Shown here: positions 54,270 through 62,700 of the stretch, one piece after another | How positions within the stretch are numbered: position 1 is the stretch's first letter | Layout: every line of letters begins with the position of its first letter | Source: Methylobacterium frigidaeris | Lineage (GTDB): Bacteria; Pseudomonadota; Alphaproteobacteria; Rhizobiales; Beijerinckiaceae | Reading direction: 5' to 3' | DNA: 64,000 nt | Assembly (NCBI RefSeq): GCF_022179185.1 | Contig: NZ_BPQJ01000016.1 | Span: 1 to 64,000, forward strand | Notes under the pieces: generated by a model | What the model was told of the DNA's origin: nothing | What the model saw: the letters and a program-made list of their open reading frames with translations, nothing else | Databases searched by the model: none | Made by a program: the position numbers and the translations under genes

Positions 54270-55320
54270 AGACCTGCCCCGGCCGCAACGCCAGGAATCG
54301 CTCCGCCGGCACCTCCGCCTCCGCGAGCGCCCGTGCCAGGGCCTCGGCCGGCTCGCCCGCACCCTCGTTGGTGAGCCGGAACGTGCCCCAATGATGACCC
54401 AGGCCCTGTTCGGCTTGGACGTCCCGGAAGACCCGCACCGCCTCTTCCGGGTTCATGTGCTGCGGCTGCATGAACCAGCGCGGCTCGTAGGCGCCGATCG
54501 GCAGGGTGGCGAGGCGGGGTGCGCCGAAGCGCTCGCGTACCCCTCGGAAGATCGCCCCGTCGCCATAGCCGGTATCGCCGACATGGTAGAGCACGCCCTG
54601 CGGGGTGGTGAGCACGAAGGCGCACCAGAGCGCCATGCGCTTGTCGTTCACGCCCCTCGCCGACCAGTGATAGGCCGGCACCAGGTGCACGACGATCCCG
54701 CCGCCGAGATCGACCGAACCGTCCCAGTCACGGGTCTCGACCGGGATCGTCGCATCGTAGCTGCGGAGGATCGCGTCGTTGCCGAGCGGCGCCACGAAGG
54801 TCGGCGCGTGCTCGGCCCAGAGCCGGGCGAGGATCGGTCCGTCGAGATGGTCGTAGTGGTTGTGGGTGATCAGCACCACGTCGATCGGCGGCAGGGCCGC
54901 GAAGGCGATGCCCGGCGGGTTGGCGCGCTTCGGCCCGGCGAAGCCCACCGGGCTCGCGCGCCGGGCATAGACCGGATCGACCAGGATGTTGCGGCCGGCG
55001 ACCTGGAACAGCAGGCTGGCATGGCCGATATGCACCACCCGCAGGCCCTCGACCCGCTCAGGAGGAGTGTCCTGCGGGAACGGGCTCGGAACGTGGGCCG
55101 GCCAGGCCTCCCGGCCGCCGCCGAGCTGCCAGCGCGCCAGCTCGGCCATGTCCTTGTCCTGCGGCTGCCCCGGCGAGAAGAACCGCACGCCGTCGAAATG
55201 ATCGCTGACCGGGCCCCGATAATAGGGATTGCGGCTGCGTCGGTGAGCGGCGTAGCCGACGCCGCCGAGCGTCATCACGGTCATGGCGCTGGCGAGCTTG
55301 AGGAAGCCACGGTTCTTCAT
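54259..55320 (-). CDS. MBL-fold hydrolase (NAPE-PLD/UlaG-like), membrane-anchored
   Basis: Protein of 353 residues. An N-terminal hydrophobic stretch (FLKLASAMTVMTLGGVGYAA) is a signal or anchor. The metal motif is LITHNHYDHLDGPILAR, with further His in LVPAYHWSARGVND and the Asp in YHVGDTGYGDG. Near relatives include the phospholipase-D-like hydrolase that releases N-acylethanolamines and L-ascorbate lactonases; the substrate is not known. It is monocistronic by spacing. Confidence 0.85.
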   Translation of the reverse strand: MKNRGFLKLASAMTVMTLGGVGYAAHRRSRNPYYRGPVSDHFDGVRFFSPGQPQDKDMAELARWQLGGGREAWPAHVPSPFPQDTPPERVEGLRVVHIGHASLLFQVAGRNILVDPVYARRASPVGFAGPKRANPPGIAFAALPPIDVVLITHNHYDHLDGPILARLWAEHAPTFVAPLGNDAILRSYDATIPVETRDWDGSVDLGGGIVVHLVPAYHWSARGVNDKRMALWCAFVLTTPQGVLYHVGDTGYGDGAIFRGVRERFGAPRLATLPIGAYEPRWFMQPQHMNPEEAVRVFRDVQAEQGLGHHWGTFRLTNEGAGEPAEALARALAEAEVPAERFLALRPGQVWGG

Positions 55321-55456
55321 GCGAGGGAGATGACCGGGCGAAGGCCGAGGTCAAGGTGCGCTCCCGCGGACCCTTCGCCGCGCCCGGGATGGATTGCGCG
55401 AGGCCGATGAATCCTTACATTCGGATCATCGGCAACAACAGGAAGGAGGTGATCCA

Positions 55457-55528
55457 GTGTCTCATTGTCATCAGCCGCGGTCGTCTGCGCGCCGGACCTG
55501 GATCGTCGCCTCCGGCTTCACGGCCTGA
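55457..55528 (+). CDS. 23-residue ORF with an extended Shine-Dalgarno sequence
   Basis: GTG 55457 is preceded by AAGGAGGTGATCCA (55443-55456), complementary over at least 14 bases to the 3' end of 16S rRNA, with 7 bases between GGAGG and the start. The ORF codes MSHCHQPRSSARRTWIVASG then FTA, which ends without a typical domain. It could be a leader peptide or a real small protein. A different-frame ORF from ATG 55408 overlaps it and is less well supported. Confidence 0.4.
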   Translation: MSHCHQPRSSARRTWIVASGFTA

Positions 55529-55598
55529 GCGTACGACGAACATTCCAGGATCGGTAAGATCCTGACAGATCGATCGGTCGGACCGCGGTTCGGCAATG

Positions 55599-55630
55599 GA
55601 AGGGCCGCCCTGTCGCCAGGTCGGCCCTTC
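55599..55630. terminator. Hairpin in the gap upstream of the PilZ gene
   Basis: GAAGGGCCG and CGGCCCTTC form a 9-bp stem with a 14-base loop. It lies about 70 bp after the small ORF at 55457-55528 and could terminate it; there is no U-tract. The rest of 55529-55816 shows nothing recognisable. Confidence 0.4.
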
Positions 55631-55816
55631 GTCCGTTCTTGAGCGGCGCCGATCACGGTGCGACATGGTACGCGTGAGCGCGCCTCGGCCATGGCTCCCG
55701 CGCTTGACGATGACTCATGATCCGTTTCCGTCCCGGACGGCTGCAGCGTCAGCGGAAGCAGATCACGGATCCGGCAGCGGGACGTGCCGCGAAGCGGTTC
55801 CGTCTCGGAAGATGCC

Positions 55817-56218
55817 TCAGAGGCTGCGATCGAGCAACACCGCCTCCGCCTCCTGCAGCTGGCGTCGCAGGGACGCGTTCTCGGCCTCCAGTTCGCGGAT
55901 GCGGGCGAGCAGTGCCGCCGGCGTCGTGTCGGACGCGCTCGCCGCCGCCGGGTGGGCCGCCTCGTCCGCGAAGGTCACGCCGACGCTGTCGGCCTTCCGC
56001 CAGCGCAGGGTCGCCTTGTGGGTGCGGTCCTTGGCCGGGATGATAAGGTCGAAGCCGTCCGGAAGCGTCGCGGTCTGGCTGAGCATCAGCCGCGCACCGG
56101 AGGCGGAGATGTCCCGCACCAGGCAATCCATGCTGGAATTGCCGTTGTTGAAGACGATGCGCCCCTTCAGGAACGTCCGCAGGCGGGTCTCCCTGCGCAG
56201 CTCGGACATGTCGGGCAT
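55817..56218 (-). CDS. PilZ-domain protein with C-terminal coiled coil
   Basis: Protein of 133 residues. The PilZ core is LRRETRLRTFLKGRIVFNNG, then LVRDISASGARLMLSQTATL and ATLRWRKADSVGVTF. The RxxxR c-di-GMP motif is represented by RRETR, and D/NxSxxG by DISASG, so both are present. A Glu/Leu coiled coil (RIRELEAENASLRRQLQEAE) ends it. It probably responds to cyclic di-GMP; its partner is not in the window. ATG 56218 is preferred; ATG 56209 is also possible. Confidence 0.83.
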   Translation of the reverse strand: MPDMSELRRETRLRTFLKGRIVFNNGNSSMDCLVRDISASGARLMLSQTATLPDGFDLIIPAKDRTHKATLRWRKADSVGVTFADEAAHPAAASASDTTPAALLARIRELEAENASLRRQLQEAEAVLLDRSL

Positions 56219-56354
56219 GGCGGAAAGCCTCTCGGCCTCGCGTGGTTCGGATGCCGGGAATCCTATCCTGCCGACCTTTAAGGAATGCTCGCCGCGATCT
56301 CGGAGGCACGCGAACGTCGTGCGGGGAGCCGGAGCATCACGGCACGCGGGTCCC

Positions 56355-56582
56355 TCAGCCCTGCACCGGAGACGTGCTCTGGAAGAGGTAGAACCCGTTG
56401 AAGCGCACCGCGGTCGCGGCGGCCGCGCCATCGAAGCCGGTGGGCCCGGGCGTGCTGCCGTCGAGCTTGCCGCCGAACGCCCAGCGGGCCTCGGTGACGA
56501 AGGCCGGCACGGCGTAATCCTCCGGCACCGCGCAGACCAGGCCGTCGAGTCCCTTCAGGCAGAACAGGTTGTAGCTTCGCAT
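56355..56582 (-). CDS. 75-residue conserved-looking hypothetical protein
   Basis: Begins MRSYNLFCLKGLDGLVCAVP and contains VPAFVTEARWAFGGKLDGST then FNGFYLFQSTSP. A GGAGG site lies 9 bases before ATG 56582. The compact, non-repetitive sequence with two cysteines looks like a folded small protein rather than a chance ORF. No family is recognised. It is 136 bp upstream of the PilZ gene on the same strand. Confidence 0.55.
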   Translation of the reverse strand: MRSYNLFCLKGLDGLVCAVPEDYAVPAFVTEARWAFGGKLDGSTPGPTGFDGAAAATAVRFNGFYLFQSTSPVQG

Positions 56583-56807
56583 CGGATCGCCTCCGCTCGC
56601 AGGTGCTGCCATGGCGTCCATTCGCTAGCGGCTGATTTGGCCGAGACTATGTCAGCCTCCAGCCTAGGGCGCCACCACGATCTTGGCCATGACGCTAGGT
56701 CCTGACCCCCAGAACAGGCCATCATCACGAAATCGTGCGAGCCGGGAACCGCGGGACGACACGAGACAAGGTGCCGATATCGGCCAGATACGCGGTGCCG
56801 CCCCGCA

Positions 56808-57455
56808 TCATCGGGCCGGCAACTGTGAACAATTCCAATTGTGCAGGATCTGATCGATCGTCGCCACTTCGAGCTGCTGGCCGAAGCGTTGCCGGTAGAG
56901 CGTCATCATCGCGTCGTGGGTCTCGTCCGAGGAGGAGCAGACCGCGTCGGTGGCGAGCACGATGCGGTAGCCGCGATCGACCGCGCCGAGCACGGTGGCG
57001 AGCACGCAGACGTCGGTCTCGCCGCCGGTGATCACCAGGGTCTCAGCCCGGCGCGCCCGCAGCGCGTCCTCCAGGCCCGGCTCCATCCAGGGCGAGTAGA
57101 CGGTCTTGTCGATGACCGTGCCGGGTGGCGTCAGCGCCGCGAGCTCCGGCACCAGCTCCACCATCTCCGGCCCAAGCCGCTCCACCGTCATCTCGGCCCA
57201 GCGCTCCCAGTAGCGCTTCCAGCAGCCCCGTCCCTCCCCGGGGCGACGGGCGGGGACGAAGCGGGTGAACAGCGTGCGCTCCGGCAATGCGGCCGCGAGG
57301 TGCAGGACCCGCGGCAGCACCCGGCCCATCCAGGGCGTGTGCCAAGCGGTCTTCCGGGCAAACAGGTTCTGCATGTCGACGCAGACATGCACCGCGCGCT
57401 CGTCGAGCGGGCCGTTCGGCAGGGCGTCGGTGTCGGAGGGCGCGGCGCTGGCCAT
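56808..57455 (-). CDS. Isochorismatase-like cysteine hydrolase
   Basis: Protein of 215 residues. The catalytic Asp is in RAVHVCVDMQNLFARKTAWH, the Lys in VIDKTVYSPW and the Cys in GGETDVCVLATVLGAVDRGY. The family includes nicotinamidases, isochorismatases and other amidases; the exact substrate is unknown. It lies next to NAD synthetase, which would suit a nicotinamidase-like role, but the metal-binding His pattern of nicotinamidase is not evident. Confidence 0.82.
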   Translation of the reverse strand: MASAAPSDTDALPNGPLDERAVHVCVDMQNLFARKTAWHTPWMGRVLPRVLHLAAALPERTLFTRFVPARRPGEGRGCWKRYWERWAEMTVERLGPEMVELVPELAALTPPGTVIDKTVYSPWMEPGLEDALRARRAETLVITGGETDVCVLATVLGAVDRGYRIVLATDAVCSSSDETHDAMMTLYRQRFGQQLEVATIDQILHNWNCSQLPAR

Positions 57456-57535
57456 GTGGGGTCGGGCTCCCGGTGAGGGGCTCGTCTCGGCCCCGGGGCC
57501 CGACCAACGCTTATACCCCCATGGGGTTTCTGGGA

Positions 57536-59578
57536 TCAGCCCTGCGGGACGTTGCGCTCCAGTTCGTCGAGCCAGGCGCGGGCATTGCCGTCGGAGGGCG
57601 CGCGCCAGTCGCCCCGCGGCGACAGGGCACCGCCCGCCGCGACCTTGGGGCCGTTCGGCAGGGCCGAGCGCTTGAACTGGCTGAAGCCGAAGAAGCGGCG
57701 CAGGAACACCGCGAGCCAGGCCCGGATCTCCGGCAGGGCATATGCCCCCCGCTTCGCCTCCGGGAAGCCGGGCGGCCAGGGCCCGCGCGCGGCATCCTCC
57801 CAGGCCATCAGCGACAGGAAGGCGATCTTCGAGGGCCGGTAGCCGTAGCGCAGCGTGTAGAACAGGTTGAAGTCCTGCAGCGCGTAGGGGCCGATCTTCG
57901 ATTCGGTGCTCTGGATCGTCTCGCCCTCGCGCGCCGGCACCAGCTCGGGCGAGATCTCGGTCTCCAGGATCGCCTCGAGGGTGCGGCCGACCTCAGCCTC
58001 GAACTGGCCCGACGCGATCACCCAGCGGATCAGGTGCTGGATCAGGGTCTTGGGCACCCCGGCATTGACCGCGTAGTGGGACATCTGGTCCCCGACGCCG
58101 TAGGTGCACCAGCCGAGCGCCAGCTCCGACAGGTCGCCGGTGCCGATCACGATCGCGTCGTGCTGGTTGGCCAGCCGGAACAGGTAGTCGGTGCGCAGGC
58201 CCGCCTGCACGTTCTCGAAGGTGACGTCGTAGACCTCCTCGCCCCGCCCGAACGGGTGGCCCATGTCGGTGAGCATCTGCCGGGCGGCCGGCCGGATGTC
58301 GAGCTCGGCCGCACGGGTGCCGAGCGAGGCCATCAGCCGGTGGGCGTTGCCCTTGGTCTCGTCCGAGGTGGCGAAGCCCGGCATGGTGTAGGTGAGGATG
58401 TCCGAACGCGGCAGGCCGAGCTGGTCGAAGGCGCGGGCCGCCACGATCAGCGCGTGGGTCGAATCGAGGCCGCCCGAGATGCCGATCACGACGCGGCGCG
58501 TGCCGATCGCCTGCAGGCGCTGGGCGAGGCCGGCCACCTGGATGTTGTAGCCCTCGTAGCAATCCTGCGCGAGGCGGGCGGGATCGGCCGGCACGAACGG
58601 GAAGCGCTCGACCGTCCGGTGGAAGCCCAGATCCGTCTCCGGCGGCGCCAGCCGGAACGGCACCCGGCGGTAGGACGGCGCGCGCGCCAGGGCTTCCCGG
58701 GCATTGTCCTCGAAGCTGCCCATCTGGGCCCGCTCCTGGCGCAGGCGGTCGAGGTCGATGTCGGCGAGCGTCACCTGCGGCTCGGCCGGAAAGCGGGGTC
58801 CTTCCGCGATCACCTCGCCGTCCTCGTAGATCGCGGTCTGGCCGTCCCAGGAGAGGTCGGTGGTCGATTCGCCCGGGCCCGCCGCGGCGTAGATGTAGGC
58901 CGCGAGGCAGCGGGACGAGGCCGAGCGGCACAGGAGTGACCGGCTCTCCGCCCGCCCGATGGTGATCGGGCTGCCCGAGAGGTTGGCGAGCACCGTGGCG
59001 CCGGCGAGCGCGGCGAGCGAGGACGGCGGCACCGGGATCCACATGTCCTCGCAGACCTCGACCCCGAGGACGAGGCCCGGCAGGTCCTCGGCCGGAAACA
59101 GCAGGTCGGTCCCGAACGGCGCCTCGGTGGCGCCGATCCGGATGGTCTCGCCCGTCACCCCGGCGCCGGAGGCGAAGTGACGCTTCTCGTAGAACTCGCG
59201 GTAGTTCGGCAGGTAGCTCTTCGGCACCACCCCGAGCAGACGGCCGCGATGGATCAGAGCGGCAGTGTTGTAGATCCGGTTGCGGTGGCGCAGGGGGGCG
59301 CCGATCACGAGAACCGGCATCAGCCCGCAGCTGGCCTCGACGAGGAAGCTCAGCGCCGCCTCGACCCGCTCCAGCAGCGTCTCCTGCAGCAGCAGGTCCT
59401 CGAGGGCGTAACCCGACAGGCAGAGTTCGGGAAACACCGCCACCGCAACGCCGTCCGCATTGCAGCGCTCCGCCAGGCGCAGGATCTCGGCCGCGTTGGC
59501 GTCCGGATCGGCGATGTGGCTGCGGCCGACGCAGGCCGCGACGCGGGCGAAACCGTGCCGGTAGAGAGATCGGAACAT
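57536..59578 (-). CDS. nadE: Glutamine-dependent NAD+ synthetase
   Basis: Protein of 680 residues with two domains. The nitrilase-type glutaminase (residues 1-290) has Glu in VFPELCLSGYALEDLLLQ, Lys in VVPKSYLPNYREFYEKRH and Cys176 in LGVEVCEDMWIP. The synthetase domain has the ATP-pyrophosphatase motif VIGISGGLDSTHALIVA at about 365. It converts nicotinic acid adenine dinucleotide to NAD+ using glutamine. Length is normal for the long form. It is divergent from ftsK. Confidence 0.95.
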   Translation of the reverse strand: MFRSLYRHGFARVAACVGRSHIADPDANAAEILRLAERCNADGVAVAVFPELCLSGYALEDLLLQETLLERVEAALSFLVEASCGLMPVLVIGAPLRHRNRIYNTAALIHRGRLLGVVPKSYLPNYREFYEKRHFASGAGVTGETIRIGATEAPFGTDLLFPAEDLPGLVLGVEVCEDMWIPVPPSSLAALAGATVLANLSGSPITIGRAESRSLLCRSASSRCLAAYIYAAAGPGESTTDLSWDGQTAIYEDGEVIAEGPRFPAEPQVTLADIDLDRLRQERAQMGSFEDNAREALARAPSYRRVPFRLAPPETDLGFHRTVERFPFVPADPARLAQDCYEGYNIQVAGLAQRLQAIGTRRVVIGISGGLDSTHALIVAARAFDQLGLPRSDILTYTMPGFATSDETKGNAHRLMASLGTRAAELDIRPAARQMLTDMGHPFGRGEEVYDVTFENVQAGLRTDYLFRLANQHDAIVIGTGDLSELALGWCTYGVGDQMSHYAVNAGVPKTLIQHLIRWVIASGQFEAEVGRTLEAILETEISPELVPAREGETIQSTESKIGPYALQDFNLFYTLRYGYRPSKIAFLSLMAWEDAARGPWPPGFPEAKRGAYALPEIRAWLAVFLRRFFGFSQFKRSALPNGPKVAAGGALSPRGDWRAPSDGNARAWLDELERNVPQG

Positions 59579-59735
59579 CGTGCTGGCAGCCCCTTCTCGC
59601 CGGAAATGCCCCTGCTCCTTAACGCGGCCGCGCGCGCCCCGGTACCGGCTCCCGTGCCTAATCGGGCGTTAACGATGCCGTGCCTAACTGGTGCGACGTA
59701 CGCGGCCGCGGGCCGCCCACACACCATTCGGCATC

Positions 59736-62700
59736 ATGAGACAATCGGGACGGCCACCCTTCTCCGACTCCTCGCCGCGCGCGCCCCAGCGGGTGCGCGA
59801 CCATCTCCGCACGCCCGAGCGCCGGGAGCGCCCCCTCGGCGTCCTCGCCCAGACGGTGATGAGCCTGCGGGCCCTCCTGGCCCGCCGATTCGCCCCCCCC
59901 GCGCCCCCGCCCGCCCAGCGGGACTATACCTTGAGTCGGCGCGCCACCCCGAGCTGGATGGCCGACGCCCTGGTGCGCCCTGACGCCCCGGAGCCCGGCT
60001 TCACGCCAGCGCTGCCGCCCGAGCCGTGGAATCAGAGCCCCTTCGCTCCGGCTCCCAGCCCCGCCCCGCGCCCGGCGCGGGCCGCCGCGGCGTCCCATGC
60101 CGCTCCGGCGGAGGGGTGGGCGCCGGATCCGGCGCTCATGCAGGCGCCGATGCCGGTCTCGGCTGCGCCATCCCGGCCCGCGCCGCCCGCCGCCCGCCCC
60201 GCCCCGGCGGTGCCGCCCGCTTCCCATGGCGAGGCGCAGGCCCGTCGCGCAGGAGAGTTTGCCGGCGCGGCGCAGGCCTGGCCGCAGGATTCTCTACCCC
60301 AAGATTCTCTGCCTCAAGATTCTCTGCCCCAAGACTTGCCGCATCAGGGCTTCCCGCCTCAGGAGTCGCGGCCGCCCCTGCCCGAGGCTGTCGTGCCGCT
60401 GCCGGCAGAACCCGTTTTCCCGGCGGAGCCCGAACTCCTCGCGACATCGCCGGTCATGGTCGCCCCGGAGGCGCCGCGCCGCGCCTCGTCGTCCGCGTCC
60501 ACCTGGGCGCCGGATCCGGCCCTCGTCCCCGAGGGAGGCTGGATCATGCCGATTCCCCCCGCCGGCCCGGCCCGCGCCGTTCTGACCCGGGCCCGCCGCC
60601 GCGACGCGGAGCCGTCCGCGGCGGCATCGGAGGCGCAGTCCCGGCCGTCGCCGCAGGAGCGTCAGCCGGAGCGTCCCGCCGAGACCGGGGTGCGCTTCAC
60701 CCGCACCCCCGACCACGTGCTGCAGGCGCGCCATCGCCGGCGCGAGCAGGCCCTGCGGGAGAAGGAGGAGGCCCTGCGCGCCGCCGAGGCGGAGGCGGCC
60801 GCCCGCGCCGCCGCCGAGATCGCGGCCGCCGAGGCGGCCCGGGCGGAGGCCGAAGCGGCCCGGGCCGAAGCCGAGGCCGCCGCGGCGGCCGCGGCGGTGC
60901 CCCTGTGGCGCCAGCCCTTCGTCCTGCCGCCGGGCGTGCGCTTCACCCGCACGCCGGACCATCTCCTGCGCCATCCGCAGGAGGAGACCGCCCGGGCCGA
61001 GACCATGTCGGGTGAGATCGCGGCCGGCGAGGCGGCGCCCGAGCCCGAGGCGACCGTCTCCGTGGAGGCTGCCGCCGCCGAGCCGGTCGCGACGGAGGAG
61101 CCCGCTGCCGAGGCCGTCGCCGCGCTGACGGAGCCGGTCGTGGACGCCGTCGCCGCGGAGTTCACCCGCGAGGTCGTTCGGGAGACCGTTCAAGGGACCC
61201 TTCAAGCGGTGATCCAGGAGATCGCGCACGACGTCGCCGAGCCCCCGGTCTCCCCGGCCGGAGAGGCACCGGTCGCGGCCGTCTGCGCGACGGCGATCTC
61301 GGCCGTCGAGTTCGAGGCTGTCACCTCCGGATCCGCCGCATCCGAGCCTGCCGCCCCGGCTCCCGAGGTCGCGTCGGCCGGGACTGCGTCTTCCGCGCCG
61401 GATGGGCCGGCCCCGGAGCCGGCCGTCGTCGCGGACGCTCCGGTCGCGCCGATTCAGGTCTTCGACGTCCCGAACAGCGCGATCCTGGTGCCGGTCGACG
61501 TCTCGCATCTCCGTTCCCTGCCCCCGCGCCCCGTCTACACCCTCGACCGCCTGCTCCAGCACGACTGGACTCGCCCGCTGCCGACCGCCGCCGAGCAGGA
61601 CAACCGGCCGGCCCCGGAGCCGGTCGCGGAGGAGCCGACCGCCGAGGCCTTGCCCGACGAGGATCCCGTCCCATTGGTCGAGCCTGCTGTCGCCGGGCCG
61701 GTCGCGGAGACCGTGCCCGCGCGACCGATCGCGGTGCCGCAGGATGTGGCGCCCACGGCGGACCTGCTGCTGGACGTGCCCCTCGTGGGCTTGCCTCCCG
61801 CAGACCTGCCCCCCGTCGACTTGTCTCCCGTGGATGTGCCTCCCCTGGACTTGCCGTCCGTGCCAGAGCCCGCCGTCGAGGCGGCGATGGGGGTCGTCCC
61901 GGCGGTGATCGCGCCCGCGGGCGACGTCCCCGAGGCTGTCGTCGCCGTGGAGCGAGACGTTGCGGCCGACCTGCCGCCGGCCGCGATCCTGCTGCCGGCG
62001 CCCGCCCCGATGCTGGCCCTGACCTACGCACCCCTTCCGGAGACGGCGCTCCTGCCCGTGCCGCTGGAGCCCGAGGCCCCGGCCGCGCCGCTGCCGCTCA
62101 TCGCTCTCGACACCGTGGTGGAGGCCGCGACCGAGGTCGTGCCGCCCGTCGAGTCCGCTCCCCCCGCGGCACCCCTGTCCGTCGAACCTCTCCCCGCTGC
62201 CCCCCTTCCCGCTGCCCCTCTGGCCTTCGCGCCGGTGCCGTGGTCGTTCATCGCCACGGACGCGCTGCCGGTGACGCAGCCCGTGACGGCGGAGACCCCG
62301 CCGGCCGTGACGCCCGTCGCAGCCGCCGAGGATCGGCCGATGGCGGAGCCGGTCGCCGAGCCGGCGTCTCCCGCCGCGCTACGGGGGACGCAGCCCTTCG
62401 TCTACGTGCCGACCGGCCGCCTCAACGCGCAGCCGCCCGCCCCGACCCTGCCCTCCCCGCCGCGCCCGCCGCGCATCATCCTGCCGATTGCGACACAATC
62501 GGCGCCGTCCGCCGCGCAGCCTGACGCCCCGGCCCCCGAGCCGGAGCCCGTCGCGACGGCGCCGACCTGGTCGCCCGCTACGGCGGAGATGCCGGTCGCG
62601 GAGCCGCACGGCCTGGTCATCGGCACGGCGGGGCTCGATTGCGACCTCGGCCTCGATGCCGACGAGGATGGGGAGGACGAGGACGACATCCTGGCGCCCG

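Noticed and set aside
55443..55457. Fragment of a 16S rRNA 3' end
   Set aside because: Only about 15 bases match and the flanks do not continue into rRNA sequence, so a Shine-Dalgarno site is the better reading.
59579..59735. CtrA-type sites (TTAACG, GTTAACGAT) upstream of ftsK
   Set aside because: The spacing does not fit TTAA-N7-TTAA and the single half-sites differ from the consensus, so no regulatory site was called.
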